This document shows, piece by piece, positions 8,674 through 16,787 of a DNA stretch of 33,145 nucleotides (positions are counted from its first letter, which is position 1; the number at the start of each line of letters is the position of its first letter). This DNA comes from Flavobacteriaceae bacterium (lineage in GTDB: Bacteria > Bacteroidota > Bacteroidia > Flavobacteriales > Flavobacteriaceae), in the NCBI GenBank assembly GCA_028281065.1, contig JANQKN010000020.1:1-33145 (forward strand). Direction: 5' to 3'. Below the pieces are notes generated by a model that did no database searches, was not told the DNA's origin, and saw only the letters and a list, made by a program, of their open reading frames with translations. The translations under genes were made by a program, and so were the position numbers.

Positions 8674-9905
8674 GAGCATTCCTAGGGCGAATCCACGATC
8701 TTGTTGGTCAAACAATTAATGTAACCGGTTCCAAGAGCGAATCCAATCGTCTTTTGGTGTTACAGGCCCTTTTTCCAAAATTCAAAATTCAAAACCTTTC
8801 GCATAGCGATGATACCATAGCCCTTGCCAAAGGGATAAAAAAGACAAGTGGAACTGTAGACATACACCATGCAGGTACTGCCATGCGTTTTTTAACCGCT
8901 TATTTTGCCTCCCAGGAAGGAAAGGAGATTGTGTTAACAGGAAGCAGTAGGATGCAAGAACGTCCCATAGGTGTATTAGTAGATGCCTTAAGGGATTTGG
9001 GGGCTTCCATTACCTATGAAAAGAACGATGGGTATCCACCTCTTTCCATCGTGGGTAAAAAACTCACAAAAAGCAGGGTAGCCATTCAAGCCAATGTAAG
9101 TAGCCAGTATATATCTGCCCTCATGCTCATAGCACCCGCTATGCCCAATGGTTTGGAAATTAATTTGGAAGGTAAAGTGACTTCTCGCCCCTATATAGAG
9201 ATGACCCTAAAACTTATGAATCAGTTGGGGGTACAGGGTGATTTTGTGGGAAACACGATTACAATCCCTCCATTGATGGTTCCCAAAAAGAACCCTATTA
9301 TTGTAGAAAGCGATTGGAGCTCGGCCTCTTATTTTTATAGTCTCGTAGCCCTATCCAAAAAAGGTGCTTCGGTAACACTTCGCAGTTATAAAAAGGACAG
9401 TTTGCAAGGTGATTCTGCTCTTTCCATGCTATACGAATCCTTTGGGGTGAAAACCTTTTTTAATGAAAAGGATACGTCCGTAACCCTTTCCAAAGAATCC
9501 ACCGAGCTTCCAAAACAAGTATCGTTTAATTTGGTTAAAACCCCTGATATTGCACAAACCATAGCCGTTACCTGTTTAGGTCTTGGTATGGGATGTGAGC
9601 TAATGGGGTTGCACACCCTAAAAATAAAAGAGACCGATCGTTTGGTAGCCCTTCAGAACGAATTAGGAAAACTAGGAGCCCAAGTAGCCATTACAGACGA
9701 ATCGCTTGCCCTTTCACCGTCTCTGGAAATAAAAGGAAACGTAGCCATAGAGACCTATCACGATCATCGTATGGCTATGGCATTTGCCCCGTTGGCACTA
9801 CGGGTACCCATCTCTATTTTGGATAGCGGAGTAGTGAGTAAATCCTTCCCAACCTTCTGGGAAGACCTCTCCAAATTGGGTTTTAACGTGCATTTGGAAG
9901 AATAA
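8670..9905 (+). CDS. aroA: 3-phosphoshikimate 1-carboxyvinyltransferase (EPSP synthase)
   Basis: AroA joins shikimate-3-phosphate and phosphoenolpyruvate in the chorismate pathway (cytosol). The ATG at 8670 overlaps the upstream stop as ATGA; an open TTG extension to 8637 is not needed. The 411 residues are slightly shorter than the E. coli enzyme. Visible motifs are GSKSESNR with catalytic K22, AGTAMRFL, RMQERPIG, SSQYISAL, the catalytic Asp in KTPDIAQT, Glu in KETDRL, and HDHRMAM. The usual Asn before AGTAMR is His here and the usual Pro after AMR is Phe; the latter site affects glyphosate sensitivity in E. coli, but its effect here is unknown. Last gene of the long operon. Confidence 0.96.
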   Translation: MRAFLGRIHDLVGQTINVTGSKSESNRLLVLQALFPKFKIQNLSHSDDTIALAKGIKKTSGTVDIHHAGTAMRFLTAYFASQEGKEIVLTGSSRMQERPIGVLVDALRDLGASITYEKNDGYPPLSIVGKKLTKSRVAIQANVSSQYISALMLIAPAMPNGLEINLEGKVTSRPYIEMTLKLMNQLGVQGDFVGNTITIPPLMVPKKNPIIVESDWSSASYFYSLVALSKKGASVTLRSYKKDSLQGDSALSMLYESFGVKTFFNEKDTSVTLSKESTELPKQVSFNLVKTPDIAQTIAVTCLGLGMGCELMGLHTLKIKETDRLVALQNELGKLGAQVAITDESLALSPSLEIKGNVAIETYHDHRMAMAFAPLALRVPISILDSGVVSKSFPTFWEDLSKLGFNVHLEE

Positions 9906-9917
9906 ACCTCCATTTAC

Positions 9918-9949
9918 TTGACAACCCCTATGTTGAGATCGTATATTTG
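9918..9949 (+). promoter_or_regulatory. Bacteroidota promoter of queA
   Basis: TTG at 9918-9920 and TATATTTG (TAnnTTTG) at 9942-9949 are separated by 21 nt, a good match to the -33/-7 consensus. Transcription should start near 9953-9956, giving a leader of about 25 nt to the ATG at 9978. Confidence 0.75.
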
Positions 9950-9977
9950 CGCTCTTTAAAATAAAACGACACGCACT

Positions 9978-11033
9978 ATGGGAATGAAATTATCCAACTT
10001 CAACTTTGATCTACCAAAAGAATTATTGGCAGAATACCCCGCTCCCAATAGGGACGAAGCTAGATTAATGGTATTAAATCGAAAAGAGCAAACCATCGAA
10101 CACAAGATGTTCAAGGATTTGATAGATTATTTTGAAGAGGATGATGTATTGGTGCTTAACAACACAAAAGTATTCCCTGCCCGTTTATTCGGAAACAAAG
10201 AAAAGACCGGTGCTAGGATCGAGGTTTTCTTGCTTCGTGAGCTAAACAGCGAAACCCGCCTTTGGGATGTGTTGGTAGACCCAGCAAGAAAAATAAGGAT
10301 AGGTAACAAACTCTATTTTGGAGACGATGAGTCTTTGGTGGCCGAAGTTATCGATAACACGACCTCTAGGGGAAGAACGTTACGTTTCTTGTTCGATGGC
10401 TCTTACGAAGAGTTCCGTAACAAACTCACCGAATTGGGCGAAACCCCACTTCCAAAATACATTAAAAGGGACGTAGAGCCCGAAGATGCGGAGCGTTACC
10501 AAACTATTTTTGCCAAAAACGAAGGTGCTGTGGCAGCCCCTACCGCTGGACTCCACTTTTCAAAGCACTTGTTGAAGCGTTTGGAAATAAAAGGGGTCGA
10601 TTTTGCTGAAGTGACTTTGCATGTAGGTTTGGGAACCTTTAGTCCTGTTGAGGTAGAAGACCTTTCCAAGCATAAAATGGATAGTGAAGAGATTATCATC
10701 AATGAAAATGCTGTAAATATTATTAACAACGGGATAGAGAAAAAGAGAAAAGTATGTGCTGTAGGAACTACCGTTATGCGTTCTTTGGAAAGTTCGGTAT
10801 CATCCAACAACACATTAAATTCGTATGCAGGATGGACCAACAAGTTTATTTTCCCTCCATACGATTTTAGCATTGCTAACTGTATGGTAACCAATTTTCA
10901 TACCCCAAAATCCACATTATTAATGATGGTTTCGGCCTTTGCAGGGCATGAATTTGTAAAAGAAGCCTATGCCGAAGCAATAAAGGAAAAATACCGCTTT
11001 TATACCTATGGGGATGCTATGCTGATCCTGTAA
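9978..11033 (+). CDS. queA: S-adenosylmethionine:tRNA ribosyltransferase-isomerase (QueA)
   Basis: QueA transfers and isomerises the ribosyl part of SAM onto preQ1 at tRNA position 34, forming epoxyqueuosine in queuosine synthesis. The 351 residues are normal length. The family hallmarks are clear: the N-terminal [28 protein letters not shown], the segment [12 protein letters not shown], the conserved [13 protein letters not shown] with HVGLGTF, and the C-terminal [18 protein letters not shown] and [11 protein letters not shown]. The start could also be the ATG at 9984, two codons in (MKLSNF). It has its own promoter and terminator, so it is a single-gene unit. Confidence 0.97.
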   Translation: MGMKLSNFNFDLPKELLAEYPAPNRDEARLMVLNRKEQTIEHKMFKDLIDYFEEDDVLVLNNTKVFPARLFGNKEKTGARIEVFLLRELNSETRLWDVLVDPARKIRIGNKLYFGDDESLVAEVIDNTTSRGRTLRFLFDGSYEEFRNKLTELGETPLPKYIKRDVEPEDAERYQTIFAKNEGAVAAPTAGLHFSKHLLKRLEIKGVDFAEVTLHVGLGTFSPVEVEDLSKHKMDSEEIIINENAVNIINNGIEKKRKVCAVGTTVMRSLESSVSSNNTLNSYAGWTNKFIFPPYDFSIANCMVTNFHTPKSTLLMMVSAFAGHEFVKEAYAEAIKEKYRFYTYGDAMLIL

Positions 11034-11052
11034 AAAGAAAATTAGATTTCAT

Positions 11053-11087
11053 AAAAGCTCCTTTTCCAACAAAAAGGGGCTTTTTTT
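11053..11087 (+). terminator. Intrinsic terminator of queA
   Basis: AAAAGCTCCTTTT pairs with AAAAGGGGCTTTT (one G-U pair) around a short loop and is followed by a T run. It lies 20 nt after the queA stop. Confidence 0.75.
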
Positions 11088-11165
11088 ATGTGGAAATTTT
11101 ATTTTTCTATCTAAGAAGAAAGCTGTATTTTAGTATGTTATAACAGCTTAATTGTTAGGATATAG

Positions 11166-12827
11166 GTGAAAACTTTACGCACTTTTTTGTTGCTTTTAAT
11201 GGTTCCCTTGCTTTCCGTATTTTCTCAGGAAGGTAAGAAGGATACACCTATAAGTTGGGAGTTTAACCTTCAGGAGGTAACACCCATTGAGCTTCCTGCT
11301 ATAGATTTGGAAGCAATACACGCAGAAGATAGCATTAACGATCTTGATAAAAGCTTGCCTTGGCGTTATGGCGTGGTTCGCCCTATTATAGTTAATCTTG
11401 AGACCGATGGGGAATGGACCGATCTAGACAATGGCGATAGAATATGGAGAGCTGCCATTAAATCACCCGACGCCATCAATATGAGTATTAATTTCAACGA
11501 TTTTTTGCTTCCCACAGGAGGTCGTTTGGTATTCCATAGCTTCGACAGGTCGGATATTTCCAAAATCTATTCCCATAACGATAACCGCAATTCCCAAAAA
11601 CTGGGAACATGGTATATTCATGGAGATACTATATACATAGAATATTACCAGGCTGCTGGAACACAAGGTCCCATAGAATTAGAAGTGGGTAGTATCATAC
11701 ATGGCTATCGATTGGGAAGGGTAGATGATTTTATTGGCAACCCTTCTCGAGGGCTTAACGATTCCGGGGATTGCAATTACGATGTAAATTGTTCCATAGG
11801 GGCCGATTTCGACGATAAAAAAGATTTGCTTAAAAAAGCCGTGGCCCTTCTTAATTTAGGGAACGGTTATTTATGCTCTGCTTCTTTGGTAAACAACACC
11901 CGGGAAGATAAAACTCCTTATCTGTTAACTGGAAATCACTGTTTGGATAATTCAGACCCCTTGCTTTGGTCTGTTCGCTTTAATTGGATGAGCCCAATCC
12001 CTATTTGTGGGGAAGAAGAAGAAAGCGTAGATGTACAGAGTAATTTTACCATGAGTGGTGCTGAACTGCGTGCCAGCAATGCCCTAAGTGATTTTGCCTT
12101 GGTAGAATTGGTAAACGATATTCCATCCTCTTGGGATGTAGCTTTTGCAGGGTGGGACCGTAGTGATGATATTCCTGAATTTCAAGTAGGAATTCACCAC
12201 CCCAATGGAGATATCATGAAGATTTGTCGTGATGACGATCCTTTGGAAAGGGAAAATGCCAACGGAACCGAAGTTTGGCTTATAAAGGGTGTTTCGGCAG
12301 GAAATGGTGATGGTTGGGATATAGGAACTACCGAGAGTGGTTCTTCTGGCTCTCCACTATTGGATCAAGAAGGAAGGATTATAGGGCAGCTCTATGCAGG
12401 ACAGTCGTTTTGCGATGGTACCGAAAATAATGGGGATTACGATATATATGGCCGCTTTGCCGTTTCGTGGGATACAGGATCCACTCCAGAAACCCGCCTA
12501 ATGGATTGGCTGGACCCCAATGGAACTGGGCAGACAGCTATAGACGTTTTATCGAACGCGTTGAGTATCCCAGATTTCGAACTAGCGGGGCAATTGCAGG
12601 TTTTTCCAAACCCAGCCTCTACCTATGTGTCCATTGTAAATACACGATTCCCTAACCTAAGCTATCGCCTGTACGATGTGGTAGGGAAACAAATAGCATC
12701 TGGAAATGCTTCCAATTCAGAAAACAGAATAGACGTTTCAGGCCTTCAGGAAGGGATTTATTTCCTTCACTTGGTCGATGAAAATAGTCAAGACGATATC
12801 ACAAAGAAAATCATTGTCGAAAACTAA
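11166..12827 (+). CDS. Secreted trypsin-like serine endopeptidase (lysyl-endopeptidase-like) with T9SS sorting tail
   Basis: A 553-residue protein. The GTG start gives VKTLRTFLLLLMVPLLSVFSQ, a good signal peptide; no ATG fits. An N-terminal beta-rich propeptide-like region (about 25-200) precedes an S1-type protease domain. The triad is visible: H258 in LTGNHC, D309 in SDFALVEL and S394 in GSSGSP. Disulfide-forming Cys are present (for example DCNYDVNCSIG and the Cys after H258), fitting an extracellular enzyme of the Lys-C group. The last 75 residues (FPNPAS..., YDVVGKQIASG, GIYFLHLVDE, KKIIVEN) are a type A T9SS C-terminal domain, so it should be exported through T9SS to the surface or medium. 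Substrate specificity is not provable by eye. Confidence 0.9.
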   Translation: MKTLRTFLLLLMVPLLSVFSQEGKKDTPISWEFNLQEVTPIELPAIDLEAIHAEDSINDLDKSLPWRYGVVRPIIVNLETDGEWTDLDNGDRIWRAAIKSPDAINMSINFNDFLLPTGGRLVFHSFDRSDISKIYSHNDNRNSQKLGTWYIHGDTIYIEYYQAAGTQGPIELEVGSIIHGYRLGRVDDFIGNPSRGLNDSGDCNYDVNCSIGADFDDKKDLLKKAVALLNLGNGYLCSASLVNNTREDKTPYLLTGNHCLDNSDPLLWSVRFNWMSPIPICGEEEESVDVQSNFTMSGAELRASNALSDFALVELVNDIPSSWDVAFAGWDRSDDIPEFQVGIHHPNGDIMKICRDDDPLERENANGTEVWLIKGVSAGNGDGWDIGTTESGSSGSPLLDQEGRIIGQLYAGQSFCDGTENNGDYDIYGRFAVSWDTGSTPETRLMDWLDPNGTGQTAIDVLSNALSIPDFELAGQLQVFPNPASTYVSIVNTRFPNLSYRLYDVVGKQIASGNASNSENRIDVSGLQEGIYFLHLVDENSQDDITKKIIVEN

Positions 12828-12855
12828 ACAACCAACCAAAAATTCGATAATGATG

Positions 12856-12885
12856 AAAACCTCTTTCCTTGGAAAGAGGTTTTTT
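12856..12885 (+). terminator. Intrinsic terminator of the secreted protease gene
   Basis: AAAACCTCTTTCC pairs perfectly with GGAAAGAGGTTTT over a 2-nt TT centre (effective loop CTTG), followed by T residues. It lies 28 nt after the stop. Confidence 0.88.
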
Positions 12886-12916
12886 GTGACCGCTTTGTAA
12901 ATATGTGGTAATTTTG
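12884..12916 (+). promoter_or_regulatory. Promoter of rlmN
   Basis: TTG at 12884-12886 and TAATTTTG (TAnnTTTG) at 12909-12916 are spaced by 22 nt. The -33 element overlaps the T tract of the preceding terminator. The element ends only 6 nt before the rlmN ATG at 12923, which predicts a leader of a few nucleotides at most. Confidence 0.65.
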
Positions 12917-12922
12917 CAATCC

Positions 12923-13963
12923 ATGCAGCAAGAAAAAAAAGATATAAGAGCATTGTCCAAAGACGAACTGAGGGACTTTTTCGTATCCATTGGCGATAAG
13001 GCCTTTCGGGGAAATCAAGTCTATGAATGGCTTTGGAACAAAGGCGCGCACTCCTTTGAAGAAATGACCAACATTTCCAAAGAAATGCGGACTCACTTAG
13101 AGACTAACTTTGCGATAAACCACATTCAGGTAGATCAGTTGCAGAAAAGCCAGGATGGTACCATTAAGAACGCTGTAAGGTTGTATGATGGACTTATTGT
13201 GGAGTCTGTTTTAATCCCTACTGAAACACGCACCACGGCATGCGTGTCCTCTCAGGTAGGCTGTAGTTTGGATTGTAAGTTCTGCGCCACGGCGCGCTTA
13301 AAACGAATGCGGAATTTAAACCCCGATGAGATCTATGATCAGGTGGTGGCCATCCATAGGGAAAGCATGCTATACCATAATCGCCCCCTTTCCAACATTG
13401 TTTTTATGGGGATGGGCGAACCTCTTATGAATTATAAAAACGTATTGCTTTCCATCGATAAAATCACAAGTGATGAGGGCTTGGGGATGTCTCCGAAAAG
13501 AATTACACTTTCCACCTCAGGGGTTCCAAAAATGATCAAGAAATTAGCCGATGATGAAGTGAGGTTTAATCTCGCAGTTTCTTTGCATTCGGCAATTCAG
13601 GAAACGCGTGAACAAATCATGCCTTTCGCCAAAAGTTTTACCCTGGACGATTTAAGGGATTCCCTAGAGTATTGGTATGCCAAGACCAAGCGCATCGTTA
13701 CCTATGAGTATGTTGTTTGGAAAGGGATAAACGATAAGGAAGAAGACATTAAGGCTTTGGTTCAATTCTGCAAATACATCCCATCCAAAGTAAACCTTAT
13801 AGAATACAATCCTATAGATGATGGGGAGTTTCAACAGGCAAAAGACCATGTAATAGATCAATACATAGCAGCGTTGGAGAAAAACCGAATTCCCGTAACC
13901 GTAAGGCGGAGCCGTGGAAAGGATATCGATGCTGCCTGTGGGCAATTGGCTAACAAGCAATAA
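12923..13963 (+). CDS. rlmN: Dual-specificity 23S rRNA / tRNA adenine-C2 methyltransferase (RlmN)
   Basis: RlmN is a radical-SAM enzyme that methylates C2 of A2503 in 23S rRNA and A37 of some tRNAs. ATG 12923 gives 346 residues, standard for the family; the open extension to GTG 12905 would overlap the promoter. The radical-SAM cluster motif CX3CX2C is present as CSLDCKFC. Other signatures are FRGNQVYEWLW, ESVLIPTETRTTACVSSQVGC, NIVFMGMGEPLMNY, RITLSTSGVP, NLAVSLHSA, and the C-terminal RRSRGKDIDAACGQL, which holds the catalytic Cys that carries the methyl group. It is a single-gene unit with a strong terminator. Confidence 0.98.
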   Translation: MQQEKKDIRALSKDELRDFFVSIGDKAFRGNQVYEWLWNKGAHSFEEMTNISKEMRTHLETNFAINHIQVDQLQKSQDGTIKNAVRLYDGLIVESVLIPTETRTTACVSSQVGCSLDCKFCATARLKRMRNLNPDEIYDQVVAIHRESMLYHNRPLSNIVFMGMGEPLMNYKNVLLSIDKITSDEGLGMSPKRITLSTSGVPKMIKKLADDEVRFNLAVSLHSAIQETREQIMPFAKSFTLDDLRDSLEYWYAKTKRIVTYEYVVWKGINDKEEDIKALVQFCKYIPSKVNLIEYNPIDDGEFQQAKDHVIDQYIAALEKNRIPVTVRRSRGKDIDAACGQLANKQ

Positions 13964-13965
13964 TA

Positions 13966-13996
13966 AAAAAAGCCCTAGGATTTCCTAGGGCTTTTT
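13966..13996. terminator. Bidirectional terminator between rlmN and a convergent gene
   Basis: AGCCCTAGGA / TCCTAGGGCT form a perfect stem (2-nt centre TT, effective loop of 4), flanked by A6 upstream and T5 downstream. It can end rlmN on the plus strand and the T9SS-tail gene at 14033 on the minus strand. Confidence 0.9.
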
Positions 13997-14032
13997 CGAT
14001 CTAATCTATCTAAACTCTAATCTACTCAGAGA

Positions 14033-14884
14033 TTATCTTTTAATAATTTTGAAAGACTTGCTCTGTCCTTCTACAGTTACCTTAGCAACGTAAAGACCAG
14101 CGTTTAAGCTAGCGATATCGATGGTTTCGTTGTTGCTGGAAAGTTTCTTGGAGATCACGTTTTGACCCAATACGTTGAAGATTTCAACATTTTCGATTGG
14201 GAAAGCAGCTCTCAAAGCAACTTCGTTGGTAGAAACATAGTGGGACAACGTAGAGATCGCATTGTCATTTACACCCAAAGTACCATCTACCAATACGTTG
14301 TCGATTAGTACAGAGTTGTGGTCGAAAGTATCGAAGTGTCTAAAAGCAATGTAAACTTCCATACCTGCATAAGCAGCCAAATCCACAACGATGTTTACAG
14401 CAGAGTTTTCACCTCCGTTGTCTGCTGGGGTTTGGTTTCCAATCTGATCGTCAAAATCTGGAGTTTCCGCAATAAGGGTTCCAGGATCGTTAGAAGTAGA
14501 AACGTATACAGCCAAACGGTCTTCCAAGAAAGTACCGTTAATTTGGTAGGTGCCAAAAGTAAAAGTCAATGTTCCATCACTTACCCCAGTTAAATCGATA
14601 GGGTTGGTAAGGATTAACCAGTTGTCTGGGTTCATTGGGCTGTTTGGGTTTCCATCTTCCCAAGAATCGGAATCTGCTACTAAGCCATCTAGTAGGGAAG
14701 CAGAGGCATCAGAACCAGAAATGTCGGAAACTTCAAAAAACTCACCGTCACTGTCAAAATCTACTGAAGTCCAGTTGGAGAAGGTAGTAGCATCTACGGT
14801 CTCCCCCTCGAAATCATCAGAGAAAATCTGCGCACTTGCAGTAAGGGTAGCAAAAAGGGCTACCGCCAAAGTAATCTTTTTCAT
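14033..14884 (-). CDS. Secreted choice-of-anchor-type protein with T9SS sorting tail
   Basis: A 283-residue protein with signal peptide MKKITLAVALFATLTASAQ. Residues about 22-195 are acidic and beta-rich, with the jelly-roll style pattern FSDDFEG...FSNWTSVDFD...NPDNWLILTNPIDL...AVYVSTS...YIAFRHFDTFDHNSVLIDNV, which matches the cleaved-adhesin / choice-of-anchor J type found in many T9SS cargos. The last 75 residues (FPIENVEIFNVLGQNVISK, IDIASLNAGLYVAKVTVEGQ, SFKIIKR) are a T9SS type A sorting domain. It is likely cell-surface attached or released; ligand and role are unknown. It stands alone, convergent with rlmN. Confidence 0.85.
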   Translation of the reverse strand: MKKITLAVALFATLTASAQIFSDDFEGETVDATTFSNWTSVDFDSDGEFFEVSDISGSDASASLLDGLVADSDSWEDGNPNSPMNPDNWLILTNPIDLTGVSDGTLTFTFGTYQINGTFLEDRLAVYVSTSNDPGTLIAETPDFDDQIGNQTPADNGGENSAVNIVVDLAAYAGMEVYIAFRHFDTFDHNSVLIDNVLVDGTLGVNDNAISTLSHYVSTNEVALRAAFPIENVEIFNVLGQNVISKKLSSNNETIDIASLNAGLYVAKVTVEGQSKSFKIIKR

Positions 14885-15148
14885 AGTATAAGTATCTTAA
14901 GTTAATTAATACCGCAATGATACATATAAAAGGTAAGTTTGGGGTATCTCCTGATAAGGTTTAACACCCATTTTTACGGCAATTTAACGTTTTGTGAGAA
15001 AAAATGTAGATTTTAAAATAGGGTGTGAGATTGTATTAGATTTGTTATGCTAATGAAGAGTATTTGGCTTTCGGTATGTAGTTCAATAAATTAAGGAAGC
15101 TTTGGGCAGAAAAACTACCCTAAAAAGAGGTATTACGTGGTTTTCTGC
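14885..15148. other. Intergenic region between divergent genes
   Basis: About 260 nt of A/T-rich DNA without a credible gene. On the minus strand TATCATTG (14915-14922), one mismatch from TAnnTTTG, is a possible -7 element for the gene at 14884. On the plus strand a perfect TAGATTTG at 15037-15044 has no gene directly after it and only a 13-codon ORF. I see no tRNA, repeat or strong hairpin. Confidence 0.4.
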
Positions 15149-15156
15149 TATTTTTG
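15149..15156 (+). promoter_or_regulatory. -7 element for the polyprenyl synthase gene
   Basis: TATTTTTG matches TAnnTTTG and ends 9 nt before the ATG at 15166. There is no TTG at the -33 distance. If used, the mRNA leader would be only about 3-6 nt. Confidence 0.5.
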
Positions 15157-15165
15157 AAATGTTAA

Positions 15166-16143
15166 ATGAAAATAGTTTCCCAAATAAAGGAACCCATAGA
15201 GGCGGAAATGGAACTTTTCGAAAAAAAGTTTTCCAATTCTATGTCATCACAGGTTTCACTTCTTAATCGTATTACCCATTATGTGGTGAACCGAAAAGGG
15301 AAACAAATGCGCCCCATGTTTGTGTTCCTAATTGCCAAAATGTGTAATGAGGGCACCATTAACGAAAGAACCTACCGCGGGGCTTCAGTAATAGAGCTCA
15401 TCCATACAGCTACCTTGGTCCACGACGATGTAGTGGACGATAGCAATAGGAGACGGGGCTTCTTTTCCATCAATGCCCTTTGGAAGAACAAAATTGCCGT
15501 TTTGGTAGGGGATTATCTCTTATCCAAAGGCCTATTGCTTTCTATAGACAACGATGATTTTGATTTGTTGAAGATCATATCCGTGGCAGTTCGAGAGATG
15601 AGCGAAGGCGAATTGCTTCAGATTGAAAAGGCACGCCGACTGGATATTACTGAAGAAGTCTATTTCGAGATCATTCGGCAAAAAACCGCAACCCTTATTG
15701 CTGCTTGCTGTGCTATGGGGGCAAAATCGGTAAATGCTTCAGATGGCGAAGTAGAAAAAATGCGCCATTTCGGGGAACTCATTGGGATTGCTTTTCAGAT
15801 AAAGGATGACCTCTTCGACTACGGGGAAGAAAAGATCGGGAAACCCACAGGGATAGATATTAAAGAAAAGAAGATGACCCTGCCCCTTATTTATGCCCTT
15901 AACCATGCTTCGGCCAAAGATCGCGCTTGGCTCATCAATTCCGTAAAAAACCACAACAAGGACAAAAAACGGGTGAAAGAGGTAATTACCTACGTAAAAG
16001 AGAATGGAGGGTTGGAGTATGCCTCTACCCAAATGAAGGACTACCAGCAAAGAGCCCTCGAGATTTTGAAGGAGTATCCCGATTCTCCCTACAAAGCGGC
16101 ATTACAATTGATGGTAAATTACGTGATCGATCGGAAAAAATAA
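15166..16143 (+). CDS. Long-chain trans-polyprenyl diphosphate synthase
   Basis: A 325-residue class I isoprenyl synthase that extends allylic diphosphates with isopentenyl diphosphate, most likely making the menaquinone side chain. GKQMRP (45-50) is the family GKxxRP site. The first Asp-rich motif DDVVD is at 87-91, the second DDLFD at 214-218, with KT in RQKTA between them. Residues just before the first motif are small (A82, T83), which in this family allows long products (C35-C45), so an octaprenyl/heptaprenyl synthase is likelier than farnesyl synthase; the exact length is inferred only. The first gene after a near-leaderless promoter, it may be co-transcribed with the sigma factor 74 nt downstream. 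Confidence 0.93.
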   Translation: MKIVSQIKEPIEAEMELFEKKFSNSMSSQVSLLNRITHYVVNRKGKQMRPMFVFLIAKMCNEGTINERTYRGASVIELIHTATLVHDDVVDDSNRRRGFFSINALWKNKIAVLVGDYLLSKGLLLSIDNDDFDLLKIISVAVREMSEGELLQIEKARRLDITEEVYFEIIRQKTATLIAACCAMGAKSVNASDGEVEKMRHFGELIGIAFQIKDDLFDYGEEKIGKPTGIDIKEKKMTLPLIYALNHASAKDRAWLINSVKNHNKDKKRVKEVITYVKENGGLEYASTQMKDYQQRALEILKEYPDSPYKAALQLMVNYVIDRKK

Positions 16144-16217
16144 TTTTTTTTTCGACCCCAGACAACCATTTTCAGAAAATACATGTCTATATAAATAGAA
16201 GCGTTGCAAAACAATCT

Positions 16218-16787
16218 ATGAAGGTAATTTCCTTACATAAAAATTATGTGAGACTTATTGGCAAAGCCAAGAAAGGAAACCGCAAGGCACAGCACGAATT
16301 GTTCGAGCTGTTTGCTCCTAAAATGATGAGTGTTTGCAGACAATACCTTAAAAAGGATGAGTTGGCGGAAGAAGTAATGTTGAATGGTTTCTTTAAAGTA
16401 TTTACCCGTTTGGACTCATATAAAAATGAAGGTAGTTTCGAAGGGTGGATACGCCGCATCATGGTCAACGAGTCCATTTCGCAATTGCGCAGGGAGAAAA
16501 AATTGAATTTTAGCGACGATGCACCACTGGAAAACTCCTTGGAGCATGTGGCCTACATAGAAACGGAACTGGAAGTGGAGGATATCCAGAAAATGATCGA
16601 CTCTTTGCCAGAAGGATATAAAACGGTTTTCGTGTTATATGCTGTAGAAGGTTACAAACACAGTGAAATTGCCGAATTGTTGCAGATTTCGGAGAACACA
16701 TCCAAAACCCAGCTTTTTAAAGCTAGGAAAATGCTGCAGAAGGCAGTGGTTAAACAAAACAATAGATTGAGTTATGGCACCCATTAA
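16218..16787 (+). CDS. RNA polymerase sigma factor, ECF type
   Basis: A 189-residue sigma-70-family protein of ECF architecture. The ATG at 16218 (MKVISLHKNYVRLIGKAKKGN) is the natural start; the open frame to 15927 only overlaps the polyprenyl synthase. Region 2 spans about 22-95, with the characteristic EEVMLNGFFKVFTRLDSYKNEGSFEGWIRRIMVNESISQLRR type core. Region 4 spans about 120-175, with SLPEGYKTVFVLYAVEGYKHSEIAELLQISENTSKTQLFKARKML as the -35-binding helix-turn-helix. No region 3 is present. Its 3' end overlaps the next gene by 14 nt, as usual for a sigma/anti-sigma pair. The stimulus is unknown. Confidence 0.93.
   Translation: MKVISLHKNYVRLIGKAKKGNRKAQHELFELFAPKMMSVCRQYLKKDELAEEVMLNGFFKVFTRLDSYKNEGSFEGWIRRIMVNESISQLRREKKLNFSDDAPLENSLEHVAYIETELEVEDIQKMIDSLPEGYKTVFVLYAVEGYKHSEIAELLQISENTSKTQLFKARKMLQKAVVKQNNRLSYGTH

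Noticed and set aside
10496-10894. Long minus-strand open frame of 132 codons opposite queA
   Set aside because: It is antisense to a highly conserved queA frame, has no known motif and no promoter; a shadow frame.
15037-15044. Perfect TAGATTTG on the plus strand, possible promoter of a small RNA
   Set aside because: No TTG at the -33 distance, no gene or terminator between it and 15166; the motif is short enough to occur by chance in AT-rich DNA.
15927-16217. Open 97-codon extension upstream of the sigma factor
   Set aside because: It lies within and beyond the end of the polyprenyl synthase gene in another frame; the sigma factor family N-terminus begins at the ATG 16218.
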